Below, one piece after another: positions 35,901 to 45,843 of a DNA stretch of 64,000 nt. The translations under genes and the position numbers were made by a program. The notes beneath the pieces were generated by a model. It was not told the DNA's origin. It made no database searches and saw nothing but the letters and a program-made list of their open reading frames with translations. The stretch covers positions 9,506,565 to 9,570,564 of the forward strand of contig JAKZAN010000001.1 in assembly GCA_023053545.1 (NCBI GenBank), in the 5' to 3' direction. Source of the stretch: Lepidurus packardi. Taxonomy: Eukaryota > Arthropoda > Branchiopoda > Notostraca > Triopsidae. Position 1 is the first letter of the stretch, and the number at the start of each line of letters is the position of its first letter.

Positions 35901-38411
35901 AATTGATGGAAGCGTCGGAAAAGAGGGAAGAACGGGTGCAATGGTTGGCGCAACGTCGCAGTTTGACAGAACAGCGCGAGGAATTCTTAAGAAATGCCTA
36001 TTTGGAAGATATAAACCAAAATCCTGTTGAATTACAACATTCGTCAGTAGTGCCTGCTAGTGATATCGCCACCCAGAGCTCTGAAGATGTTGTGGACAAT
36101 ATCCGTTGCCAATCTCCACTGCTGGACTCGAAGGATAGTGGTAATGTCATGACCCAAAGCGATATTGCGAACCAGAACTTCACCTCGGATCTCCAAGCTC
36201 CCATAGAAGATGTTTCGCTGGAAACTACCGCAAATCCTTTACTTCCACGTGAAGTTAATAAGCGGAAAGTTATGGGTATAGAGTATGGCGTGACGTTTTC
36301 ACCCATAGCTTTTATTGAAGAAAAGCCTTCTCGAGGCGAAGAAACGGTTAAACACCCAACAGAAATTCCTGCAAAAACGCCTGAAGAACCAGAACTATTT
36401 AATCAACAAGTCGAAGAAAACCCTTCATCGAAGAACGCTGAGGAAACGGGAGAAAAGAGAGAAATTGAAGAATTACCGAAGGAATCTGAATTTTCCGTAT
36501 CCACCGTGCGAGACAAAGAAAGTAACGACCGTTTGTCTTCCGAAGCAGAGTGTCAAGTTTTAGTACCAAAAAAGGTACATGAAGAGCAACTCCCCACACT
36601 TGAAGTTGTGGAAAGATCGAATTATTCATGGGAGGATGATTTGCGCAGGGTTGGTACGTTTATTCTCGAGAAAAGAAAAAAAAATATTTAGTGAGACTGT
36701 TATTTACTTCTTTCAGGTGAACCGCCAATGAAAGACGTTTTTCAAGTACGCATCAAACCTGATGAGACGACGGAAATAGTAGATCCGAGCCAGTTGGGCG
36801 TTTTACCTTGGTCGGTGCTTTTGGAAAAGAGTTTGCTTAAGCCAATCAAAATTCAGTAACTTTTTTTTAAGAAATTAGACTTAGTAATTTGTGAATATTT
36901 CTAGGAACAAGTTGGTCAATCGTGCTGTTTTGCATAGCTTATTGGAAGAGCACAAGTTATTTGCGCATTTTAAAGCGTTAAGGGCTTTTCTGTTGATGCG
37001 TGAAGCCAATTTTGGGGATACTCTCACTTCTAAGTTGGCTAAACATGTATATTTTATTGTAGCCTTGGAGTTTGCATTAATCAGTTTTTAATCTAGGTGG
37101 AATTATCTCGCATTCATAAGCATCTGTTTATACCCGCATTAACGACCATTCTTAATGACGCAATAGCTTCCGCTTGCTCTTCGGAATTTTCGGACAATTT
37201 GTCCTTCAAGATTTGCCACGTACCTGATATAACTTCTCTCGAAAGTAACGAAGTCTTTCTGTAATAAGACGTATGACATTATTTAATAATTAAAACTTCA
37301 TTAGATTCTCGTGCTCTCAACTTTGTCACGTTACAATATTTAGTAGCTTGGCCCCAAAACTTGATTTTGACTGATAGCACCTCTACACAGTACATTAAAG
37401 TGGGCTCATTTTTGTTAGAAATCCGCTATACATTATGGGCGCTTTCTGACCTTATGCAATATTTGAATCATAAAGGTATTTTTCGAGCGATTCAAATGTA
37501 TACTTACTGTTTACTTTTTGATTTCTGTTAGGATGTCTGGCTAGCTTACAAAAGAGTCGACAGTACCTGCAACTACATATCGCCCGCCATAAAATGAACC
37601 ATTTCGTACGTTCTTTCCATATGTACTTGGCACATCAACTCTTAGATGTGCAGTGGGAGGAATTTTGCAGAAATGTGGAAAATAAGGTGGAATGCCTGGA
37701 AGATCTTTACGTAGCTCATTCTCAGTATTTGGAGCTGGCCATTACTAGGTATAATATAAAGATTTAAACTGAAACCTGAAGAGGAAACCTTGTATTTGTA
37801 GCTGTTTACTTAAGCCGGAAGCCAAACCTGCGTTAGGTTTGTTTCGCCAAGCGTTAACGTCGATTTTGAGGTTCAGGAGATTGCTAATAGAGGGCCAATG
37901 GGTGCAAGATACGGAGTACACTCATCCTCGTTTTGACGAAATTATGAAATGTCATGTGGAGTGGCAAGAATGCGCAAAATTATTTTTTCTAGGTAAGTTA
38001 ATCTTTTCTGATGTTTTTGTGACTTTGTCACGAAATATGGTGTCCATTTTCAAAACAGGAAAATGTGTCTCATATTGTTATGCATGGTTTCGGCATCAAA
38101 TTACTTGCTTCCACTTTCGTAGAAACTAAGACGTTTTCACTATTTTACAAGCCCTGTTTCTATCGACCTCATTGTTGAACAACGAGAAGATCAGGAATGG
38201 GAATCAAATGTCTCTTGACCTTAAGGACGAAAATGTTGAATTTTTGTTTCCAAATTAATTAATGGCTTTTTTAATTTAATTAGTTGATTGATTCTCATTT
38301 TTACGTTGGTTGTTTTGACTAGTGGTACAAAAGCTGACCGAATATGGATATTCAGAACTGCAGAATCTGGTGCTAACGCTGGGGTTCAATAATTACTACA
38401 GTTCATGCTAA
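32995..38411 (+). CDS. TUBGCP6: Gamma-tubulin complex component 6
   Basis: Subunit of the gamma-tubulin ring complex that nucleates microtubules at centrosomes and spindles. Eighteen exons give 1,404 residues, from 32995-33181, 33232-33521, 33588-33808, 33863-34016, 34067-34435, 34488-34653, 34701-35010, 35070-35292, 35343-35568 to 37802-37992 and 38323-38411. The N-terminal GRIP1 part shows RRRGFVFQAFQDQVLRYLNFY and FIENWAWRGICSDPHSEYWV. A long charged coiled-coil and acidic insert lies at about 740-1040 (encoded mostly by 35627-36653). GRIP2 follows, ending GYSELQNLVLTLGFNNYY. The large insert between GRIP1 and GRIP2 and the C-terminal FNNYY favour GCP6 (Drosophila Grip163) over GCP5. The insert is much shorter than the repeat-rich insert of mammals. 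The gene faces WARS1, with 112 bp between stops. Confidence 0.93.
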
Positions 38412-38523
38412 CTGCGGAAGAAAATTACGTGTTTTTCAACTGCCTTTCGATGCATTGTATTGTTCTCCATCCCAAGTTAACCGCTGCATTTCACCTTGTC
38501 AATATCCCCGTAAAGCGAATAAG

Positions 38524-40106
38524 TTATAGTTTAAAGTTTAAAAGGCGAGGTTGCATGAACTGCTTCACCGTATCATTGGTTACTAATTTCCGTTTTTCCT
38601 GGTGCCCCGTAATTATAGGCGTCAATAAATCAATTAATTCTTTCTTCAAGTGACCTGTAAGTAGCTCGCCACTTGTATATTCCTACGAAAATATTAATAA
38701 ATCAAAAGTAAAATCGTACCAGCTATTTTGTGTAATTTTTCTTTACTTTACGAATACGTTCCAGTTCGTTGTCGTCTTCCAAGAAAAACGTCAAATACTG
38801 ATATGCGATATCCACATCACAGTTGCCTCCTAAACGCTTATGTTCTTCTAACGAGGGTTGACCTCCAGAAAACGCGTGCTTATTAACCTACAGACGAGTA
38901 TTATGTCAGATCTACTAATTTTTTTCTAAGTTACCTTGTTTTTAATAACTTTGGGGGAGTCCGTAAGGAAAATGGACGAATTGGGATCCGAGGCTGACAT
39001 TTTGGTCTGTGCGCCTTGCAAAGCCGGGAAAAACGTTGAGTGAAGCAGCGCAGGTTTGGGGCAACCCAGCCGAGGAGCTACGTCACGCGTCATTCGGAAA
39101 TACGGGTCCTTTGTAAATAAAATTATGATTACTAAGTCTGCAATTTTGTTTTGAACAGGGTAAACTCGTAACTTGATCTATAGCACAGGGAATTAGGCAG
39201 TGAACATCTTTCCGGTTCCCAAAAATGAAAGGGAACGAACTCGAAAAGGAAGGAGAAGCTTGAATGGCAGGAAAGCTGATTTTGCCTATCACGTCACTGT
39301 CGCCAAACCCGAAAATGCCTTTCACCTGATTGAAAGTAACACAGCGTTGAATTCGGACCATATTTTGATAAAAGGCAGGACATTGGCTAGATAAATAACA
39401 AAATGAGTTAAGATCCATTTAGTACTCCAAGAATCTTTACCCGATGAAATCTAAATCGTTGAAAATGAACGTTTTATTGACATCAAAGCCCAAGGCGATT
39501 ATATCTTTGGCATTCTCAACAGCCAGTCGCTGGGTTTCTTCCAGTTTCAGATCTTTCCATAAAAACTTTTCATCGTCAGTCAGTTGGATCACTAAAGGAA
39601 CATCAAACACCTCTTGCAACCATCTAAATTAAAGAAAATGAATAAAAACCGCTCAAGGGAAACTTCGTATTTTGATTTACTTCGTGAAGATGAAAGGAAT
39701 TAAGTGTCCCATATGCATAGATTCTGAAGACGGGCCACGACCAGTGTACAGGAAAAAGGGCTTTCCTTGCTCATATTGGTTGAGAATGCTGTGCATATCG
39801 CGATGCGAAAAAAAAATTCCCCTTCGGAGAAAATGATGGGCTTTATGGCCAGTAATTTTTTCGAAACGTTCGATCAATTCAGTATCGATTTTTGAGCTTC
39901 CGAATCGCTCTATCGTGTAAAGGGTTAGCTCAAAGGTAAGATATGTTTGTAAGAAATAGGTACTTACTTATTAATTTATCGTAGTCAATTCCTTTACCGG
40001 AATTGCCAACAACATTCCAAGGGTCAACAAAGTCTTCGGCAGCGTTTTTGTCACCGTTGTCGATCACCGTCATCTTTTCTATACCCTGAATAGTGGGTTG
40101 ATCCAT
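38524..40106 (-). CDS. WARS1: Cytoplasmic tryptophanyl-tRNA synthetase
   Basis: Charges tRNA-Trp with tryptophan in the cytosol (class Ic synthetase, dimer). Seven exons (40106-39968, 39909-39681, 39623-39441, 39386-39173, 39108-38935, 38887-38747, 38682-38524) give 412 residues. Catalytic signatures are present: [14 protein letters not shown] (HIGH-type motif at 112-115) and [10 protein letters not shown] (KMSAS at 291-295). Also seen are EDFVDPWNV near the N-terminus, typical of the eukaryotic enzyme, and the C-terminal anticodon-binding helix region ending [12 protein letters not shown]. There is no N-terminal WHEP domain, so this resembles the short insect and 'mini' forms rather than full-length vertebrate WARS1. 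The gene sits head-to-head with TFB2M. Confidence 0.97.
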
Positions 40107-40382
40107 GACAATTAGCTTTGGTTAATTAATAATAAGAAATTGCACGAAGAGGCAATTGTTACATCAGTCGTTTTCGAGCACTCGTTACTGCTGTTAATCG
40201 AGTTCGTTTACGCTGTTGTCCGCAGAAAACCGAACTTGGAAAGGGAAAATATGACATTCGACGAACGGCCGTTCAGGATTTAGGCTGACTTGACAAGCTT
40301 TTACGGCTTGCACAAACAATAACAAACCCATGCGTTTAGGTAGAACACGTTGTTTCCGCACAACGGACGAAATTATAGAACC
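40107..40382. promoter_or_regulatory. Compact bidirectional promoter WARS1/TFB2M
   Basis: Only 276 bp separate the divergent ATG codons of WARS1 (minus) and TFB2M (plus), so both core promoters and 5' UTRs must fit here. No clear TATA box is seen near either start. The stretch is less AT-rich than neighbouring spacers around 40190-40380. Bidirectional use is inferred from geometry, not shown. Confidence 0.55.
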
Positions 40383-42018
40383 ATGGCAATTGTAAAGCCA
40401 ACTTTCCATCGTTTCTTCTGTCATGTAGCCCCGTACTACCCTCGTATAAACCTCATAAAGCTCTCACGTACTAACTTTAGCGTGAAAAGAACTTTAGCTA
40501 ATGCAACTACAAATATCGTGAAAGAAGATGTGATTGTCGAAAAACAAACCAATTCAGATGAAAAGCTTTCTACCAAAGCTCGCAGTATTATTCAAAAGTT
40601 AATCTCGGAACTTGACGAAGACGTTAAAGAAACTGCACTACTTCATAAAGGAACCCTTATAAAAAAATGTTACGCATCCAAACGACAGCCTTTCTATGTT
40701 CTTGGACGCAATCCTATCGGTATAAATGTTCTTCATTTTTTTTTTAAATTGTAAAATATTATTATTGCAATTTTTAGAATACCTTGTAAAGAAATTGAAT
40801 AGCGACGTCAAAGATATGGCCAGAATATTCATTATTGGCCATCCGGGTCCTGGCAGACTGGTTGATGCGGTATTAGAAGCTGGAGCTCGAAATTTACTCA
40901 TTTATGAGCCCAACAAAGAATTTTACGCTAGGTTCGAGGTAAAATCTTTCCTTCAATTGTTAGTTAATAAATAACTAGCGTTTACATGTTTATTTGAAAG
41001 AAACTCGAGCAAACCTTTCCCAAAACATTGCGGGCAGAAAACATAACGCCAAATACCGTACTCGGAAATATACCTCCGCGGGAACAAACTGGCCAAGTGA
41101 CACCTCCAACGTTACCAAGATTACTCGAGAGCAATTTCGATAAAGGTAAAATATTCGTAACATTCAGGACAAAATTCATCTGCTTACTGTTTATTTCATA
41201 TTTCCCCCAAAAGCGACATTAATTATCCCCACGTCGGACCAATATTTGCTTCGATCCTTACTTTTGTTGCTCATCGATAGAAAAATTCTGGCAACCGAGT
41301 CCAATCTAGATTGTTACTTCTTTCTGCCTGGTATCTTATATGCGGTATGCTTCTTCAGACAAGACGTTATTTATTTGAAGTTATAATGGTTCTTTTTTTT
41401 AAGAAATTAAGAAGTATGCCGGAAGACGGCTCTCGTCATTACCGGGCAATATTCGTTTTATGGCAGCTGTTCTTTAAAGTCGAGTTACTTGAAATTTTTC
41501 CTGTCAAGCAATTCCTTCCGTATGTTGTTAGCAACGTGGGAAATAACATAGTATACATATATTTTGATAACTAAGTATATAAAAAATATCTTCAAATATT
41601 AAATTTCCTAGAGAGGAGTCAAGGACGATTTTATATACTTAGCTAAGTGCACACCAAGAGTGAGGGATGCAAATGAATTGCGGCCAGAGCAGTACCATTT
41701 GCTAGCGTTATTCGTACGAAATCTTATGGCGAAACCTTCCACCTGTTTCATCGGTGCCCTAGAGTAAAACGAATTTGTTTTCTTATAAACATGGCTAAGT
41801 CGTAGTGTTATAGGAAATGGGCTCCCGGTATTGGCATTGAACTTATAAAGAATAAGCATGGAGTCTTCACTCAGTTCAGGACACTTACCCCGGCTCAGAT
41901 TTTGGAGGTGTTTAGAATTTTTGTGAGTTCACACGAAGGAACGGATTCCGCTTATTGGCAAGCCTTAGCCGACGCTGAACTTATTAGCGAAGATCTTGGA
42001 GAAAAAGAAAAAAAATAA
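40383..42018 (+). CDS. TFB2M: Mitochondrial transcription factor B2 / rRNA dimethyltransferase-like
   Basis: KsgA/Dim1-related protein that opens promoters with mitochondrial RNA polymerase. Seven exons (40383-40719, 40778-40938, 41001-41145, 41214-41344, 41404-41519, 41614-41763, 41814-42018) give 414 residues. The N-terminus MAIVKPTFHRFFCHVAPYY continues basic and Ser/Thr-rich with no acidic residue for about 40 positions, a typical mitochondrial presequence. The S-adenosylmethionine-fold motif I appears as IFIIGHPGPGRLVDAVLEAG, followed by LLIYEPNKEF. The C-terminal FTQFRTLTPAQILEVF matches B2-type factors. The catalytic NxPF/Y motif IV of true dimethyltransferases is not evident, which agrees with TFB2M rather than TFB1M. 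An AATAAA lies at 42081-42086. TFB2M versus TFB1M is my main uncertainty. Confidence 0.85.
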
Positions 42019-42269
42019 GCGTTCAGCAGCCAAAGCTGTATTACCGCGCGTGTAAATGTACATATTAGACCCATATTTGTAATAAAACGGTTTCGCGCGT
42101 GACAGAGTGTCAATCATGATTCGCTGTTCGCGATTAGTATTGAAGTTTCGTTCACAGCAATGACAAAATAAGAAAAAACAAACAATTGAAAACGCCTAGG
42201 TAAAGGTAAAAGAGGGAACAATTATACAGTTTTAAGCATTATTTGTAAACAAAGATTTGGCAAACAAAC

Positions 42270-43852
42270 ATGAAACTCTTGCGCATTGACGGAGACGACC
42301 AGTTTAACGCAGAATTACCGAACGGAAAAGTTGAAATTGGACGAGGGCCATTTTTGAAAGTAAAATATAATTTAGTCTCTGAAAATTAGTTAATAAATCA
42401 ATACAGTACAATGTACTTTTTGCAGTGTTCCGATAAACGTGTGTCAAGGCAACATGCTTCTTTCGAGGTTTCAGATAATGAAAAAGTTATTGTTACCGCG
42501 GTAAGTTAAATTTAAATAATTAATCATTTATCTCTAATTTAAATAATTAATAATTTTTCTCTCATTTAAATAATTAATCATTTTTCTCTATCACATTTTA
42601 TTAAGTTTAAATTACAAGTGTTGAATAATTATTTTTCCTTATTCCATAGCTACATACCAACCCGTGTTTCTACCAGAAAAAGGAAGAAACTGGGCTAAAA
42701 ATTCTTCACAAGGATCAGAGCACCGAGTTGTCTATTGGAGACAAGTTTCAGCTTTTACCCAGTCTTTATTGCTATGAGTTGGTCCCTGATCAGAGTCCAA
42801 TCAACACTTCTAATGGCCACGAAAGCAAAGCTATGGAACTAGCAAAAGAAGCTACCAAAAATGGCGAGGATGATAATCACACGACTGAAGAAGCCATCGG
42901 TCTTGAGAAATCTGGAAAAGCAGAACAACAAGATCAAGAAACGAGAGAGAAATTGCCAGAAGAGAAGCTTCCTGTCAAAAAAGAGCCATTACAAACGGAG
43001 GAGCTTGAAAGCAAGCGAAAATTACCACGGTGGCTGCTCGATAATCAAGCAAATCAGACCCGAACTTCAGTATCTCCAGAGAAACCTGCAACTAAGAAGC
43101 ACAAAGCGAGGTCTGTATTCAAATCTCCTCCCGCAAGTCCCACAGTTCCCAAAGAAGAATTAAGCGAGGAAACAACGAAATCTGGTGAAGGTGATGAACC
43201 AGTCGGAGCAGCTTCGCGAAGACCAGCCTGTCAGTACGGAAGTGCTTGCTACAGGTACAGTAATTGAACAGAAAAATGCTACATGGACTGCTATGCTGTT
43301 CGGGCTTGTGCAATAAAGGAACTGCTTTGGAAAATTAACGAATTTCTTTTTAGGAGGAATCCTGCACATACGAAAGAGTTCAGTCATCCTGGAGACGACG
43401 ATTACGCCGAAGTAAAAGAAACACAACAGCCTGATGTACCGGATGGAAATGATAATCGCCCGGAATGTGAGTACGGATTAACGTGTTACAGGAAAAATCC
43501 CCGACACCGAGAAGCTTTTAAACATACAGAAATGCCCGTACCAACGCGAGCAGCTAAAAAGAGAGGCAAGCATACAAGCTGAAGCTTAAACATTAGAAGT
43601 TGAATTTATTTTTTTACTGAATTAGGCGAGCGAAAGAGGCGTAAAGACTTAGAAGGAGATGCAGACAATGAATACGATCTAGAAGATCCGTTTATTAATG
43701 ACATAGATGAAGACACCAGCGATTACATCCCGAGTGATGACGACGAAGACGACGACTGGAACGTAAAAGAAGGAGACGATAGTGAAGTCGTGGATTTGCT
43801 TAAGGAGGCTCGTGATTTTACGAGAAACAAAAAATTGCAAAAACCTGTATAA
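42270..43852 (+). CDS. APLF: APLF: FHA and PBZ zinc-finger DNA-repair histone chaperone
   Basis: Binds XRCC1/XRCC4 by its FHA domain, poly-ADP-ribose by PBZ fingers and histones by an acidic tail, acting in strand-break repair. Five exons (42270-42359, 42426-42500, 42650-43254, 43354-43565, 43626-43852) give 402 residues. FHA: about 1-100 with GRGPFLK and SRQHASFEV. A charged linker follows. PBZ1 (about 248-270) is CQYGSACYRRNPAHTKEFSH and PBZ2 (about 290-312) is CEYGLTCYRKNPRHREAFKH. The C-terminus is strongly acidic (SDDDEDDDWN). The second intron is low-complexity tandem repeat. The last intron is GC-AG: the exon ends AGAG and the intron starts GCAAGC. Using that donor restores the acidic tail in frame, whereas reading on gives a stop shortly after. 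AATAAA at 43934-43939. Confidence 0.92.
42501..42600 (+). repeat. Degenerate tandem repeat in APLF intron 2
   Basis: A roughly 31-nt unit built on ATTTAAATAATTAAT followed by a TTTTCTCT-type stretch occurs about three times. It makes up most of the 149-bp intron. Simple AT-rich expansion. Confidence 0.7.
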
Positions 43853-44265
43853 CCACCGAATTTGGTACCTTCAGAAATGTCATAGTATCACAAGTGTTTA
43901 TTGATAATGTGTATGTCACCTGGTCTTTTAAGAAATAAAAGTGATTTTCGTGATTTACTGATTTTGGACTTACTTACATGTTTGAACTGCGCGGTTTTCT
44001 TACAATACGCGATTGTAAAATCCGGTTATCTCGTTTTGGGCGTAACAAGTCAACGAATGGTAAAAGCACAAGGTCAAGAGCAGCTACCTGCTGAAGCCTA
44101 CCAGATACGGATTCTCATTCAAAACTAGTCAGATATAACATCGTTATGTCTCAAGTCCAACTTCTCTGGATGCATTAAGTTTTAGCTGTCAAAAGAGTAA
44201 CTCTAAAAAAGTTAAAGTAATTTAATAAGATTAACAATTAGGTTCGTTTTAAGGTAAACGTACCA
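43853..44265. other. Spacer APLF/sulfotransferase
   Basis: 413 bp containing the APLF 3' UTR (AATAAA at 43934) and the presumed promoter of the sulfotransferase. An open frame at 43901-44128 lacks any family resemblance and was not accepted. Confidence 0.45.
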
Positions 44266-45451
44266 ATGGGTACCATAAGAGCCCGCATTAAACCAATTCT
44301 GATGCTCGCCCTTTTGGTGCTCATCGTCTGCAAAACATGCCTTAGAAGTCCCACACTTAACTCACAACAAATACACCCTACAACCCTGAAAGATATCCCA
44401 CGTTCACCAGAGGTAATAAGTGATAACCTTATTCAAAGAACAAAAAAATAATGTCTACGTAATGACGTCATTACAGGACATTCGGGAACGAAATGCTGCT
44501 CGGATTTCTAAAATTGATCAGGTTTGTCGCGATTATGGCATTTATGAAAATGCCAAAGAAGTTCCAGTGATCAAACATCCTCCTTCACCAGCTTATACTG
44601 TTTTTTACTTCCACAGGTAAGTAATGAAAATATCAAAACTAATGTTTTCAAAAAACGAAAATTCTTAATTTAGAGGCGGAAACTTTGCATACTGTCCTTT
44701 ATATAAAGCAGCTTCGACTTCCATTCTCCACTGGCTGCTAAACCTTGCTAATGTCGACGAGGAAACTATTCAAACTTCCAAAGTACAAATTAGCGAGCTT
44801 GCTCGACGTCATTACCCTGAAATTGACTTCCCAGAAGCGAAACGGGTAGGTACCGTACAAAAGCTTGGAAATGATAAATAGTTTTCAATAAACGTTTCTT
44901 TGTAGCTAATGTTCAAAGCAACCAGTTTAGTAATCGTACGTCATCCGTTCGATCGTTTGCTTTCAGCATACAGAGATAAGTTGGAAGACTCTGAGCGAGG
45001 CCGCAAACACGGTACACATTTCTTCTACGAAAAGTATGGCAAGAAAATTGTGCAAAAGTATCGTCGAACGCCTTCTGACAAAATTGAGCCCACTTTCGAA
45101 GAATTTATGCGATACTTGAGTCAATTGAACGTACTGCACTACGCAGACGATCATTGGATCCCTTACTATTCATTCTGCACGCCTTGTTTGGTCAAGTATA
45201 GTGTCGTCGCCAAATTCGAAACTTTAAGCGAAGATTTGCAATTGTTTACAAACTTGTCTGGGTTACAAGGCAGCGGCCAACCACAAACAGATCATGTGAC
45301 ATTCGGCGGTAAGTCAGATGAAGTTAGAGCTCAGTACTTTTCAAAAGTCTCAAGAGCAGTACTTATGGAAGTATACGAGAAATACAAGCCAGACTTCGAG
45401 TTGTTTGACTACAGTCCAGACAAGTTCCTCGAATACACCAATACACCTTAA
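44266..45451 (+). CDS. Golgi carbohydrate sulfotransferase (sulfotransferase family 2, CHST-like)
   Basis: Transfers sulfate from PAPS to a glycan (the chondroitin, dermatan or HNK-1 type enzymes belong here) in the Golgi lumen. Four exons (44266-44412, 44477-44616, 44674-44845, 44906-45451) give 334 residues. Topology is type II: a short cytosolic N-terminus, then one membrane anchor at about 9-26 (KPILMLALLVLIVCKTCL). The 5'-phosphosulfate loop is YCPLYKAASTSI (about 102-113) and the 3'-phosphate loop is VIVRHPFDRLLSAYRDKL (about 162-179). HWIPYYSFCTPC is the family's conserved Cys-containing segment before the C-terminal EVYEKYKPDFELFDY. The exact acceptor sugar cannot be told from sequence. 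AATAAA lies 8 nt past the stop. The gene converges on AFTPH. Confidence 0.9.
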
Positions 45452-45843
45452 AATTCGTAATAAATATTTCTAAGAATAACTGAACGACATAACGATGACA
45501 AAAAAAATAATCTCAAGACTTTCTCTGCGTTTTATACCTGAAAATAAGTTTACAATATTGCCATGCTGCGATGTGCATTTAAACGAGAGTTATGAGCTTG
45601 TTTATAAAAAAAAAAAAAAAAAAAAGAAGCTGGAATGTGAGCGGTGCCAAAACACTTCTCCCCACACGGACCACCAACTAGACAAGAAGCTTTACAAGAA
45701 ACTAGAAACTTTTCTTTTCCCTCGAAACCCAAAATGAAGTAGATCAACTGCTACGTACATATCACAAATACGGAATTGGGGTTGGGGGAAAACCTAAAAT
45801 CTTTTGCTAAACTTAAACTTTATGTCATCAGATTATACTGGTA
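45452..45843. other. Convergent spacer sulfotransferase/AFTPH
   Basis: 392 bp between facing stops, containing an A-rich run at about 45607-45625. It should hold both 3' UTRs. No extra gene seen. Confidence 0.45.

Noticed and set aside
32995-38411. Assignment to gamma-tubulin complex component 5
   Set aside because: The charged insert between the two GRIP modules and the FNNYY end fit GCP6 better.
43901-44128. 75-codon frame between APLF and the sulfotransferase
   Set aside because: It overlaps the APLF 3' UTR and polyadenylation signal and has no conserved feature.
45495-45737. 80-codon frame with an internal lysine run
   Set aside because: The lysines come from an A-rich tract in the convergent 3' UTR region, and the frame has no family resemblance.
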